Assembly (NCBI GenBank): GCA_963969345.1
Contig: OZ017767.1
Span: 496,001 to 560,000, forward strand
Direction of reading: 5' to 3'
From: Turbatrix aceti
Taxonomy: Eukaryota; Nematoda; Chromadorea; Rhabditida; Panagrolaimidae
DNA: 64,000 bases
The notes beneath the pieces are model-generated. The model was not told where the DNA came from and made no database searches. It saw nothing but the letters and a program-made list of their open reading frames with translations. Made by a program: the position numbers and the translations under genes. Below are positions 46,677 to 58,000 of the stretch, piece after piece (position 1 is the stretch's first letter; each line of letters opens with the position of its first letter).

Positions 46677-49600
46677 CTATTCCTGAATAAGACTTTCCCT
46701 CGATCCAACAACGGATTTGGCACTGTCGGTATCCGACGATGAGTCATCTTTTTTCTTATTCAGGAACAAACGGGTGCTGCTCGAGACCGATTTCCCCTCT
46801 TCTCCGTTTTCCTCTTCTTCTTCGTCCTCGTCGTCGTGCTCCGATTCGAGGACAAACTTCTGAATGCTCTCCAGATTGATGTCGTCGTCGTCGTCATCGT
46901 CATCGTCATCGCCGGCATTCTTCTGCTCCTCCGCCTTCTGCCTGAGCGTGTCCATCGCCTTGTTGAACTCAGAAGCCGACCTCGCCAGCCTCGCTTCTGG
47001 AGGGTCTTCTTCGATGATGCTGTTCATTCTTCTGAAGTTTGGACGGTCGAAGTTCGGCGACATGACGCCCGCCGGTGGGACAGCCGCGATCGACGATGCC
47101 GGCAGACTGACTTCAATCGGAGCAACATTTGTCGTAGCCACGCCCTCATCAATCGTGCCAACGATGCTCGTGGTCGTAACCCCCACACCTGAATTGGCAG
47201 GGGTGATGACCGCGGCCAGGGGCGGTCGAGCGAAGGAAGCCTGCCTGGACTGAAGTCTTGATCTTGAAACCGGGACCGGTTGGGGTGGCGGGGGTTGGTA
47301 TGCCCGGAGGGTCTCGATCAGCAGCTTGATCAGCGTCCAGTCCCCGATGGGACAGCTCAGCTGTCTCTGCAGTTCGTTCAGGTCGCAGGCCTGGAGCACG
47401 AGCCCGTTGAGGTTGGCTATCTGAAAGAACGTAACCACATTCTCGAGTCTCTCGCTTGGAATGTTGAGTTTCCGGAGCAGAGCTGTGACGTCGTCAATCT
47501 TCATTTTGGAGAGAGGCTTTGTGACCTGGTACCAGGTGGTTGGGTCGTCGAAGAGGCACTCGGCATAGCCCAGGGTGCCGGCTGGGGTCTGGGAAAGCGA
47601 GCCCATGAATGGGTCATCACTAGGCGGATTCTTAGCCTGGTCCCCGGCTTTTTTGTCCTCGATCAGTACTTTCTGGAGGAAAGGATCCAAGTTCGAAGTG
47701 CAGACAACCAACTTTTTCATTCGGCCAATGGTCAGCTGATCTTCTTTCCGGGTGGTCATTTTTCGGACAAATTTTTCGAAACCTTTCTGCGACCTGTCGA
47801 GTCTCAGCATTTTGTGTTTCGACGGGAAACTCTGTCTGTTGAGATGGTAAACTTCAGCGAGGGTTGCCGAGTCGTCTCCGAGGTCCGCCGCCTTTTCAAT
47901 GAGCCAACACGCCCGGAATGGCCATTGTTCGATGAGCGCGATCCAATAATATAGCTGGCGCCAGTTGAAATCCACTTCGAACGTCCTCAGCAGTCGGCCC
48001 GTCAGTGCCATGGAATTCACAATGCGCACCACCATTTTTGGATTCATGTTCGTCATGTCCGAATCGACGGAGAGAATTCCTCCGACCGGATGCCCCCCCG
48101 TAGCCCCTCCCGCGGGGGTGCCAAAGTCGTCCCGACTGTGCTGGGCCAGCATCGCAGTCGAGTGCTCGCGAAGAGAGATTCTGGATTCCCGGAAGGTGTC
48201 TGACCGGCCCAGATTCCGCTCTTTCCATTCCGACAGGTTCTCACACCTTCTCTTGAGATTCTCCTGGAGTTGTTTGATGGCAGCCTGGTGGAGGTAGAAT
48301 GGCATGTTGATGTTGTTCTTCAGGTAATCGTAACCAGAGATGTCAGACGCAGTCACCGAACCTCTGGAATTCTGATTTATGGCGTTGATTACGATATGCG
48401 GGTCGACGGCGAGGATTACGATGAATGGGAGATTCTGGCGAGATGAAAAAAACAAAACTAGTGAATCGAGGATCTGGAGCATCTTTGACGGCTCGCAGCT
48501 GTCCAGGCCATCGATCATGATGACAAGTCTCGTCTGAGAATTTGTAAAAGCATCCAGCGTGTGAATAAGAGCGACGATGGCATCGACCTCGCGTTGGAGC
48601 TTCTGAATCATTCGCTCAAAGGGCATGCCATGGATACGGTTGATGAAGGACCTCACACGACGCACAGGCGGATCAATAAGCGCCCTGGAGACGACGATAT
48701 ACATCGGAAACGCCGAAACGAGGAACGCGACGAAGAATGCGCACATGGAAAGCACAAAATAAGTCGGCGGAGCAGCACCAGGAGTGTAGTACAGAATATC
48801 GTAAGTCCTCTTGTACTGATCGAATATCAGAGTCACAAATGCAATTGACAGCGCCACTACCGTAACTCCAGCATAGACAATAACCGGAACCCCACACAGC
48901 GTTCTCAGGTGCGAATTGTGATACGGTGAATTGTTGACCTTAAATGCCGAAAACAGCCTGACAGCCATTCCACCGTAATGCGTTTCAGCAGCTTCGTAGA
49001 GAGATTTCACGACGTTGGCGAGAGCATGTTCGCCCCCGATGAACGATAGTCTATGGTCGTCGGCGAAGAGGAACGTAACCGGACTCACGACCAGGTCCTT
49101 TTCCGTCCGGAGCGGTGGATTGAATGCCACAACGGAAATCAGTAGCTTGAACCTCGCCAGATTGCGCGCCATGATCCGAGATGCCGTAATCGCATTGTGC
49201 CATACCTTGACCTCGCTACCGTAATACATGAGACAATATCCTCCAAAAAGTGCCAAAAAAGTGAGTAGGCCCACGACAAAGACGTAAATCGACAAGAAAG
49301 CATCGCCGCCCGTGACTGTTACGATGGACGAGATTGTCAGGAAGCAGAAGGCTACGATAGAAAATATGACAGCACACAATCTCCAGGACCAGTAGAGTTC
49401 GACGCCATCCAGCCAGGATCTCGAAAACGAAGACATAGATTCACGAATTCGTGGTAGGAGAAAGGATTTTCCAGAACCCCATTTCGCGTAGAGACCAATC
49501 ATGAGAGGTAGCGAGAGGTTGGGTTCGCAGACGATGTCAGCGAGAACGTCACTGTAAGCATCGTAACCCAGCATGTTGCGGAAATCGACGTCGCCGCCGA

Positions 49601-50921
49601 TAGGCCCGAAAATGGTCGGCAAAATAGGCGTCGTATTTTCCTGATCGATGGAATACGGCGTCTCGCCGTGCCTATTTGGTCGGTAAAGCAGCTTTGAATC
49701 CGAAGGATTAACGAGGAGCGTTTGTACCAGTCTCGTCGATTTTGACCTCAACGCCAGGTGCAGAGGATTATCACCTGCGGCATCGGCAGTCGAAATCTTG
49801 GCTCCATTGTTCACGAGCAGATGGCAGAGGGTTACGTCACGATTTTTGACCGCCCGGATGAGGGGGGTGTCGCCTTCTTTGTTTTTAACCTCGAGATTAG
49901 GCTTTTTTTCGAGCAGGGCCAGGACAATATCCATGTACGATTTGTCAATGGCCAGATGGAGTGGCGTCCGGTTTTCAGAATCCCTCGCGTTCACATCCGC
50001 GTATTTCTCCAAAAGCATCCTCACAATGGCGATGTTCCCGGATCGCACGGCATTGGACAGGATTGAGTTGCCGAAATTGTCGATTGTGTTCACAAATGCT
50101 CCGGACTGGATCAGGGCCTGGGAAACCTCGGCATAGCCTTCTCTCGCCGCGATTGACAGCGCAGTCTGTCCATTGTAATCAGCGACGTTGACATTGGCAT
50201 CTCTGGCTAGAATGGCCTCAACGACAGACAAATAATTGCCCTTGGCCGCCAGAATGAGCGCGGTACAAGAATTCATGCCGACAGCGTCGATTTCGATTCC
50301 GGCGTTCAGCAAACTCTCCACAATTCGCAAATAACCCTTCCTCGCGGCCCAGATCAGGGCTGTAGATCCGAATTTATCACAGGCGTTGACATGGACTCCA
50401 AAATCGAGGAGAATGTGTACGATATCCGTATGCCCGCGTCCCGCCGCGACAATCAGAGGCGTAAGACCGTCTTCTTCGCCTACGATATTCGCATGGGCTT
50501 TTCGTGCCAGGAGAAGCTCGACTGTCTGCAGGCGATTCTTATACGTTGCCCAGAGGATGGGAGACCAGCCCATGAGATCGGTGAGATCGATTGAAGCGCC
50601 AGCATCGAGGAGAAGCCCGGCGACGTCGGTAAACCCGCCATGGCACGCGTTGAGGAGAGAGGTCCAGCCATCGTTGTCGCTGTCATCGATGTCGGCACCC
50701 TCGAGCAGGAAGGGAATCATCGAAGCAAGCCCAAGGCGACTCGCAACCATGAGAAAAGATTCGCCGTCCTTGTTCCGCTGTGCGGCGATTTGGACAGCCG
50801 TAAGCCCGGTGAAATCGGCTTCTTCCCCGGCTTCGAGCTTGGCAAAGCATTCGGCAACCTTCGCGCGACCGGCATCGTCAAGCAGAGTACCGCTGCCGTC
50901 AACTTCGTGTAACGGCAGCAT
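46677..50921 (-). CDS. kidins220: Kidins220/ARMS scaffold protein
   Basis: One uninterrupted minus-strand exon of 1414 codons. Ankyrin repeats run over about 40-420 (units such as DGLTPLIVAAGRGHTDIV). The KAP P-loop NTPase domain follows with Walker A in YAKWGSGKS (about 479-487) and Walker B in RLVIMIDGLDSC (about 798-809). As in the family, two pairs of membrane segments are inserted in it, at about 515-568 and 675-747. A SAM-like helical domain is near 1133-1207 (MKIDDVTALLRKLNIPSERLENVVTFFQIANLNG), then a Pro/Ser tail with Asp and Glu runs, ending ESLIQE; vertebrate Kidins220 ends in a PDZ ligand that is not obvious here. The family scaffolds neurotrophin and ephrin receptors to MAPK signalling at the membrane. 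An acceptor (TTTTTCAG) lies 7 bases before the ATG. Confidence 0.93.
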   Translation of the reverse strand: MLPLHEVDGSGTLLDDAGRAKVAECFAKLEAGEEADFTGLTAVQIAAQRNKDGESFLMVASRLGLASMIPFLLEGADIDDSDNDGWTSLLNACHGGFTDVAGLLLDAGASIDLTDLMGWSPILWATYKNRLQTVELLLARKAHANIVGEEDGLTPLIVAAGRGHTDIVHILLDFGVHVNACDKFGSTALIWAARKGYLRIVESLLNAGIEIDAVGMNSCTALILAAKGNYLSVVEAILARDANVNVADYNGQTALSIAAREGYAEVSQALIQSGAFVNTIDNFGNSILSNAVRSGNIAIVRMLLEKYADVNARDSENRTPLHLAIDKSYMDIVLALLEKKPNLEVKNKEGDTPLIRAVKNRDVTLCHLLVNNGAKISTADAAGDNPLHLALRSKSTRLVQTLLVNPSDSKLLYRPNRHGETPYSIDQENTTPILPTIFGPIGGDVDFRNMLGYDAYSDVLADIVCEPNLSLPLMIGLYAKWGSGKSFLLPRIRESMSSFSRSWLDGVELYWSWRLCAVIFSIVAFCFLTISSIVTVTGGDAFLSIYVFVVGLLTFLALFGGYCLMYYGSEVKVWHNAITASRIMARNLARFKLLISVVAFNPPLRTEKDLVVSPVTFLFADDHRLSFIGGEHALANVVKSLYEAAETHYGGMAVRLFSAFKVNNSPYHNSHLRTLCGVPVIVYAGVTVVALSIAFVTLIFDQYKRTYDILYYTPGAAPPTYFVLSMCAFFVAFLVSAFPMYIVVSRALIDPPVRRVRSFINRIHGMPFERMIQKLQREVDAIVALIHTLDAFTNSQTRLVIMIDGLDSCEPSKMLQILDSLVLFFSSRQNLPFIVILAVDPHIVINAINQNSRGSVTASDISGYDYLKNNINMPFYLHQAAIKQLQENLKRRCENLSEWKERNLGRSDTFRESRISLREHSTAMLAQHSRDDFGTPAGGATGGHPVGGILSVDSDMTNMNPKMVVRIVNSMALTGRLLRTFEVDFNWRQLYYWIALIEQWPFRACWLIEKAADLGDDSATLAEVYHLNRQSFPSKHKMLRLDRSQKGFEKFVRKMTTRKEDQLTIGRMKKLVVCTSNLDPFLQKVLIEDKKAGDQAKNPPSDDPFMGSLSQTPAGTLGYAECLFDDPTTWYQVTKPLSKMKIDDVTALLRKLNIPSERLENVVTFFQIANLNGLVLQACDLNELQRQLSCPIGDWTLIKLLIETLRAYQPPPPQPVPVSRSRLQSRQASFARPPLAAVITPANSGVGVTTTSIVGTIDEGVATTNVAPIEVSLPASSIAAVPPAGVMSPNFDRPNFRRMNSIIEEDPPEARLARSASEFNKAMDTLRQKAEEQKNAGDDDDDDDDDDINLESIQKFVLESEHDDEDEEEEENGEEGKSVSSSTRLFLNKKKDDSSSDTDSAKSVVGSRESLIQE

Positions 50922-50928
50922 TTCCGGC

Positions 50929-52306
50929 CTGAAAAATGAAACAAAAAAATTATTGGAAAGTTATAAAACCGCAACAAACAAACACGAACCGTGATATAAA
51001 AACAAACGTCACATTAAAAATGGATAAAACAGATAAGCAAACGTACAGACAGACAGCGAGATAAAAAGATGCGTGTTGGAAAAAAAACTAAAAGCTAAAG
51101 CTGAAGCAGCGCCGAAAAGTATCTCATTTCGACGAGTTTTCAGTTTTATGCTTTTTGGCAAAGCGTTCTGAACGCACACGTGGGATTTTTCTTCCACTGC
51201 GAACAAATTTTGAACGTAATTGACACTTCTTACTATCACAGTATCAGAATTACGATCGTGCATTACGATTTTGACTCATTTTCAACTGCGATTTTATTCT
51301 TTTTGTTATGTTTTTGTTTTTCCGATGTGGTTGCATGATTTCTGATTACCGCTGTTTTTTTGTTCTTTTACTGTCAGAACGTATTTGATACATTATACAC
51401 CAACGCTAATCCCAGTCATGTCTCTGCGTCTGATAGAAAATCAGAGTGTAAAATGATATTGGTCAAAAGTGTCACGGCGATGGTGTGGTGGTCCGCGGTA
51501 TGCAAATGACTTTGCGCAAATACGGGAGGCTTTTGCAGGTTGTTCCGTACGCTCTGAAATTCGGGGACCACAGACATAAGTCGTGTGGGAGAGAGAAGAA
51601 TTGGGGGAGTCACGAGGCCTTATTGTGAACGAGGAAAAACTTGTTTGAATTTTAGAGCTGTGGTTTCAGGGGCACTAAAAAATTTTAAAAAATTTTACGC
51701 TGTTTTTCGAGATTCAATGAGACATCGTTTGCCCTGACGGATAATTTACAAAGCATACGGGTCAACAGAAAACCCCCTCACAACCCCATAACCATCACAT
51801 CACCGACGTTGGTATGTACAATTTTATTTCATCGTATTACAAATTTAAAAAAAAAGTTGAAAGAAGGTCCAGAGAAAAAAGCTGACAGGGCGCATAGAAA
51901 GTGTTTTGTGTTTGTGTTGTGACCAGGAAAAAAAGACAAAAACTAAATATGTACAACTTTCATCTTTTTACCAGTTCAACAACTTTTTTTGTCGAAGACA
52001 TAAGACAAATTACAGTATATCTACATATGTACAAGGATGTCTACAGTATTTACAAGCGACATAAAAAATTATAATACATTCCTGGGCGGTTAGAAGAAGT
52101 AAATATAAAATTGTACATATCTACAAATTTCTTACAATTTTTGATTGGCTATCCACTAATTAATTGGCCAGTTTTTCCGAATTTCTTATCGAAATAGTTG
52201 AAAGGCATTTTTTTGGGAGAGGCATTTTTTAGACACTTTTTGTGATTTTTTTCACGGCGAACCAAACACCAGAAAAATTTCTAAGAAAAAAAAATCCGCC
52301 AGTTTT
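50929..52306. other. Non-coding DNA between Kidins220 and the RBR gene
   Basis: Begins with the acceptor-like TTTCATTTTTCAG (minus strand) upstream of Kidins220. The rest is AT-rich, with no supported gene. It should contain the Kidins220 promoter and the RBR 3' UTR end. Confidence 0.5.
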
Positions 52307-52312
52307 TTTATT
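52307..52312 (-). terminator. Candidate poly(A) signal of the RBR gene
   Basis: AATAAA on the minus strand about 110 bases past the stop codon at 52423. Confidence 0.5.
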
Positions 52313-52422
52313 GCTGATTGGAGTATTTTGAAGACGAAAAGTTGAAAAAAGCAAAAATGTAAAAAATGCGCGCTGTCATCGTCTACAAAAAAGGCTATGG
52401 GATTCCTGACAGTTGTCTTTTT

Positions 52423-55262
52423 CTAGGCAGTGCTATCATCATCTACAGTGGTGCTAGAACTACCCTGGCTACCGGCAAGGTCATCACGAAGCTTGACAAC
52501 CAGCGAGTTGAGTTCCGTGATTTTGCCGTCAATTGTGGCATCAATTTTGGATTTCTCGATGGAGCAGTGCATTGCATCGAGTTTTGCGCGGAGGGTGGTC
52601 AGCGACTGACGAATGGCATTCCAGTGGTCAGACTTGTTGGAACGCGTCATGTAGAGCCAAGCGCTGCCGAATTCGATCAGGTGAAGGGCCTAAAAAAAAT
52701 TTTTAAATTTTAAAAAATCAAAAAAAAAATTTTATAAAAACTTACAGCCTTGCGAATCTCGACAAAAGCCAGTCGCATCTTGTAGTCCACCTTGCGCATG
52801 TTCTTGGCCATCTGCCGGTTGCACGCGAGGTTGAACCGGGCAGATCGCGCACCTGAGCACACTTCGCTGTACTCAGCTGCGATGTTGTTGGGCGTATCCG
52901 TGAAATCGACGATTTCGAGCCCCTTGCCACCGGTCTTCTTCCTGCTGAGCGCCTCACCGCTCTTCCAGTTGTACGTGACGTTGCAGGCGGCGCAAGTCAC
53001 CTTTGCGGCGCCCTTGTCATTGCCCAAAACCTGTCCACAAGGACACTTGCGTGTTTCATTGTGCTGCCGTCCAACGTCGAGAGCGAACTGCTTGTCGAAC
53101 TTGGCAGACCACTCGAGGGACTGCTTGCAGGTGAGCGGGAAGTGAGGTTGGTGATGGCAGGTAGCGCAGAAGGCAATCGAGCACTTGGAACACTTTACAG
53201 CGTCCAGTTTGTTGTCCGAGGGGCTAGAAGCGTAGTCAAAGCACTGGGGGCACTGAATGGCAGTTTTTCCGGCAAGACGTTGCTCGAGGATGAAGGCTTC
53301 GGTGAGGTAACCTGCTACCGCGTTGAGCGGAACAAAAGCTGGCAGGTCAGAGAAGGAAATCGGGGCGAAGCAGTTGTCGTGAAGGCACGAGACCGGGTAG
53401 CTGAAGACCCGATCACTCGACGCAGCGGCGAACATGTGGACCAGGTAATCCGAAATGCAGCGACGACAGAACCGGTGAGCGCAGGCATCAAGAACGACCA
53501 GTTCGTCGATATCTGACTCTCCACACTGGTCACATCCGGCATCGTAAGCCTCGATAAACTCAATGGCATCTGCATCCACGGAGACATCCTCGCCACTCTT
53601 GACGACGTCATCCTCATCATCGCTGATGACAGATTCCATGTCGATGACTTCAAACTCTTCGTCGTCTTCACTGTCCAAAGAGTCGTCAGTCGTGTTCGCA
53701 GGAGGCTGGATGCTCGAGAGCGGAGTCGTCTGGATACCCACGACGACAGCCTTGCCCTGGGGGTAGGATTCCATGATTTTGTCCTGGGAGAAGGGTTCAA
53801 CGGGCCGAACAAAGAGATGGCTGTGGTAGATGGAGTTGAGTTCGACGTTGGACGCGGCATGCTGGCGGATGCCGTGGTCCTCTCGGTACCAGGGAGCCAT
53901 CTTGGATACGACCTCGGAGATAAAGGCAACCAGTGAGGAATAGGTTTTCATTTTGATCAGTTCAACGGCGTTTTTAGGGCACTTGAAGGACCCGTTGAGA
54001 AGTACACTGAAAATTTAAGGTAAAAATGGGTTTTTGGAAAAAATAAATATTTTTTTAATTTATGACGGTCTCAACTCGAAAGTCTCTTTTTTTTCAACTA
54101 ACCGTAAAAATCCAATTTTGCTTTTCAGCTGTTCAACCGTAATCACAAGCGCCAACTTTGTCGTCAAGTCGTCAAGCTTGTTTGAAACATCGACGATGGC
54201 ATAAGTGTTTTCAGAATTCAACCACCGAACTTTGATCCTCGAATCCTGCTGAACCAACGCTTCGCAACTCTCGACCAGAGAATTCGTGCCAAGAGTGTCG
54301 CTCGAAATGACAAATTCCTCAAACAGGCAGTCATTTGTCTCCTGGACGGATTCATGATCCACAATATCGTGGATGAAGACCGCAGGCTGGTGGTGTTTTG
54401 TCGAACTGTCGCTGTCCGTGGACACGCCGATGGACTCGATAGACTTCGTCGGCACGATGACGGATTCCTCGTCGATGCCGGTGTCCGAAATAAAGTCCCC
54501 GAGAGCAAAGTTGCCTCGCTTGGCGCCGTAGAGCGCGGCCATGGACGCCGACATGTCGGCTTCTTCTTCGCAGCCGTCGAAGAAGTCGATTTCGTCGTCA
54601 TTGTCAGCCGCGTCCTTGATCGGCACCCTGGCGGATCCACCGCTTCTCCGGAACTTTTTGACACTCATTGCCGACTTTGCAGCTGGGTGGTACGCGCCGG
54701 GCTTGCCGACGACATAGCACACGCCCACAGCGTCGGCGACATCATCTGACGCAACATCTGGGTTGGCTTTTTGGTTTTTGGCCTTCTTGTGCTTTTTTGC
54801 GACCTCGACAAGCTGTTCCACGTCGGGGTCGGTTGGGGCCATGAAGGCAGAAGTCGTCGAGTCGATCGTTCCGTCCGGGTTACGGTCGTGCATGCCGACG
54901 CACTTGATAGCCTGCGCCGTGATGGCGGCATCGATGCCGGTGACCTCCAGGTGTTCGGGGTCGTCCGAGTGGTTGAGGAAGCCCTCGGCGTTCTTGTGCT
55001 CCCAGCGGTACTTGCGGTTGAGCGAGTACGAGACTCCGAGGTCGAAGTTGGAGTCCCGCATCTTGGCAAGAAGCTTGGCCCGAGCCTTCTAAAAAAAAAT
55101 TTAAATTGTTAAAAACCGTAAAACTTTTTCCGTGTAAAAACTCACGCCAGACATGGCCCCATCATTGATGAGGACCTTCTTGACGAATTGAGCCTTCGCG
55201 GATGCGCTTCCACGCATCTTCTTCGCAGCAGCCGCGTTCTCGCGTTGGTTTTCAACAAGCAT
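52423..55262 (-). CDS. RBR-type RING protein with degenerate Rcat domain
   Basis: Minus-strand exons 55262-55146, 55088-54103, 54006-52746 and 52689-52423 give 876 residues, all in frame. The N-terminal half is Ala/Lys- and Asp-rich without a domain I recognise. An RBR module follows: RING1 at about 526-580 (CDQCGESD, CAHRFCRRC, YPVSCLHDNC), IBR at about 620-661 (CPQC, CSKC, FCATCHHQPHFPLTC), and a RING2/Rcat-like segment at about 689-716 (KCPCGQVLGNDKGAAKVTC, then AACNVTYNW). The Rcat has CPC in place of the usual CPxC, and the residue expected to be the catalytic Cys (GGCNHM in active RBRs) lies in GAAKVT, with no Cys. The C-terminus is helical, loosely like the Ariadne domain. Active RBRs pass ubiquitin through that Cys; this one may not. 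A TTTTTTTTCAG acceptor sits one base before the ATG. Confidence 0.85.
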
Positions 55263-55280
55263 TCTGAAAAAAAAGAATTT
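55263..55280 (-). other. Acceptor just before the RBR gene start
   Basis: CTTTTTTTTCAG followed by A and then ATG on the minus strand. An acceptor one base from the start codon, with no coding exon upstream, is the classic look of a nematode spliced-leader site. Confidence 0.5.
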
Positions 55281-57017
55281 ATTGGCCGCATCAAGTTTTA
55301 GAAAAGAGTTATGCTTCCAAGTTTTATTTTTTAGATTCTTGCACGCACGCAAATAAATAAATGCCCCTTTTTTGCACCCCATCCACGATCCACGTGCAAT
55401 ACCTGTATTCTGACGCCTCAGGCGGAAGGCGTTAAACAGCGAATGTCTTGTGACTGGTGATGATCGCGTTTTTAGGGTCCATCTTTTGGCCTTTTGTTCG
55501 AAAAAAATGTAGGCGTCAGCAAAAAATGTGTTTTCCGGAATTTTTATCAAAGTAGGAAGTTTTTTTGCACTAGTAGTAAAATTTTTATCAGAACATCGAA
55601 CTTCGTGACGTGATGCAAGGTAGACAGTGTGGGGCTGGTCAAAAAAAATTGGAAAATTATAAAAGTAAATATTTGGGAGCTACCGTAAGACAGAAAAAAT
55701 GTTTTCAGGGCGCCAATAATTTATTTAAAATTTTTTGTGGTCATTAAAAAAAGTTAACAACCGTAGAGAAATTTTAACAAATATGACAACCTGAACGCAA
55801 CCCAACTAACGCGCGCCTAATTTATTGTTCCAGTTTGACCAAATTTGATCTCAGATGACATAAAGAGGTGTTGCAATCCAGAAAGATGCAAAAAATGGCA
55901 AATATGTAGGCGGGACTTTGCTAAGTGCTATTAGGTTAAGGATCAAAAATCGTGATCGACCAAGCAATCGGTCAAATTGCGCTCCAGCTCCCTCCTCCTT
56001 CTCTCTTTCTCCCGCTCCCGTGGTCTCGGTCTCGTGCCGCGCTCCCCCTCTTTTTCGTTGAAAAATTTTTTCCAGTCGTTGCCGAGACGACTGCCTCGCC
56101 TCCTCTGTTGTGCGCTGCTTGCTGGGCGAAGCCGAGTCCCGAGACCAAACGACCGGGAGAGCACAAGGAGCACGAACACGAGCACGAGCACAAGCTGGGC
56201 TGCAACAAAGCAAAAAACCTCGGAATTCTTTTTTTTGCGTAAGCAAGAGGAGGAGGGGTATAAGATGAGAGGCACTATTACGCGATCCTGCATCTTCCTC
56301 AACGCTTCATCTTGCGGCGGACGACGGACGAAGGAAGGATGGTCACGTGCTTTCGCCACCAACCGACCGACCCTACCCGATCGACCTCTTGTTCCTGCTT
56401 CCGTCATACTTGATCCCGTAATTTTCTGGACACAAAACGGGGTTGACATTTCCAAGTTTAAAAAAAAATTTAACGTTTCAAAAAAATATAAAATCAATTT
56501 TTAAAATTTTTTTAGTTGTAAAAAAAACTTACTTCGAGTAAAGCATTTTCGTAGATCCACGGAAAAATAATACAGAAACTCAGAAAAAAAGGGTTGATTG
56601 ATCGAATTAAAAAAAATACTGGAAAAGCTGTAGTTAAAATTCACCGACAATAAGATGGCAGTGAAAAGTTATAAGTTTGAAAGAAAAGACGAAAGGAAGG
56701 AAGAATGGAAGGTTGAAAGGCAAAGATGTGAAGACTTGATGCTTTTGTGCTGCAGACGAAGTTTGAAAATCGCCAGCGATTCTGCAAAAAAAAATTCTTT
56801 TAATTTTTTTTAAATCACAACGACGCGATTACGCTCACATCAATCCGCGAAAAACGCCCGACTGTCAGATTAGCACTCGTGACTCCGTTCTCTGTTGTAT
56901 GACTGACCTTCGATCGAGGTACAACAAGGTACATTTTTTTGGTGTCATCAACTCGAGAACAAGGGCACTAAAAAATCACGGGTTGACAAACATGTGAGGT
57001 ATGGTACATCTGCCATC
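55281..57017. other. Non-coding DNA upstream of the RBR gene
   Basis: Open frames near 55851-56504 on both strands lie in a GC-rich patch with simple-sequence character (GAGC/ACGAGC runs) and have no domain or splice context. The promoter of the RBR gene probably lies just above 55281. Confidence 0.45.
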
Positions 57018-58000
57018 CACTGCATGCGCTTTCGCCTTATTTCTGCTCAATCGAGCGCGCGCGTGCATTTTTTTGAAGGTGTCGTGTTCAAAAAAAGGCC
57101 CTGAAGCCAGTAATAGAGTTTTTTGCTTACGGTCACTTGGGTAGGCTTAGGCATGTCCCAGAGATTGTTATAAGCCATCGGCGGTCATTGTCGGATTTTT
57201 TTGTGCAATGTTACAGACATTGGAAGAACATGAAATTTCCTGAGACTGTAACTCACCAGAACATCTGTGAATTTTTGAAAATCGAACGTAACTTTTTTCA
57301 TTACGTCTATAAGAAGCAAATTACGTGAGATGTGCCGTAGCATTATAGTAGTATGCGAGATCGAACGCAAAATGATAAAAAATGCGCACGCGCGGTGAAC
57401 AACAAGGGAGAATTTTGAAGAAAAGCAGAAAAAAAGCTCTATTCGATGTTCCTGCAGCGAATGAATTTTAGCCAAAAGTCGGAATCTAAGAGAGTGTATC
57501 TTTTCTTATCCATCTGATTTCTTTGGTTCTTTTTCATTTTTTATATTCATTTTGCTTTCTGATATGCAAGTACCAGCAGAAGGAACGCAATAATGAACGT
57601 TTTTTTCATATACGACAATAGGCGCGTGCGCATTATGAAGCACGTATTCTATTTTGGGTTCGATCTCGCATACTACTATAATGCTACGGCACATCTCACG
57701 TAATTTGCTTCTTATAGACGTAATGAAAAAAGTTACGTTCGATTTTCAAAAATTCACAGATGTTCTGGTGAGTTACAGTCTCAGGAAATTTCATGTTCTT
57801 CCAATGTCTGTAACATTGCACAAAAAAATCCGACAATGACCGCCGATGGCTTATAACAATCTCTGGGACATGCCTAAGCCTACCCAAGTGACCGTAAGCA
57901 AAAAACTCTATTACTGGCTTCAGGGCCTTTTTTTGAACACGATTCATTCGACGCGCGCGCGCGCTCTTTTTCGTCCATTGAGGCAAAGGCGCATGCAGTG
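57018..58000. mobile_element. Foldback (long inverted repeat) element
   Basis: Two inverted arms, about 57018-57393 and 57622-58000, flank a 228-base spacer. The core of the arms (57082-57374 against about 57650-57942) is almost identical, to the point that the same 61-residue frame can be read on opposite strands. The outer ends share the inverted sequence CACTGCATGCGC, and alternating GC tracts (GCGCGCGC) sit at about 57055-57065 and 57954-57964. There is no transposase, so it would be a non-autonomous element. I could not see a clear target-site duplication. Strong arm identity implies recent insertion or gene conversion. Confidence 0.75.

Noticed and set aside
54060..54102. Stop codon ending the 54.1-55.1 kb frame, suggesting a separate protein
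   Set aside because: A GTTAGT donor at 54102 joins in frame to the acceptor at 54007, and the downstream exon carries the RBR module, so the stop is intronic.
55851..56504. Frames of 131-184 residues on both strands
   Set aside because: They arise from GAG/ACG simple sequence and are mutually antisense; no domain recognised.
57137..57328. 63-residue open frame repeated on the opposite strand at 57696-57887
   Set aside because: It is read through both arms of the foldback element. Identity reflects the inverted repeat, not a conserved protein, and no domain is seen.
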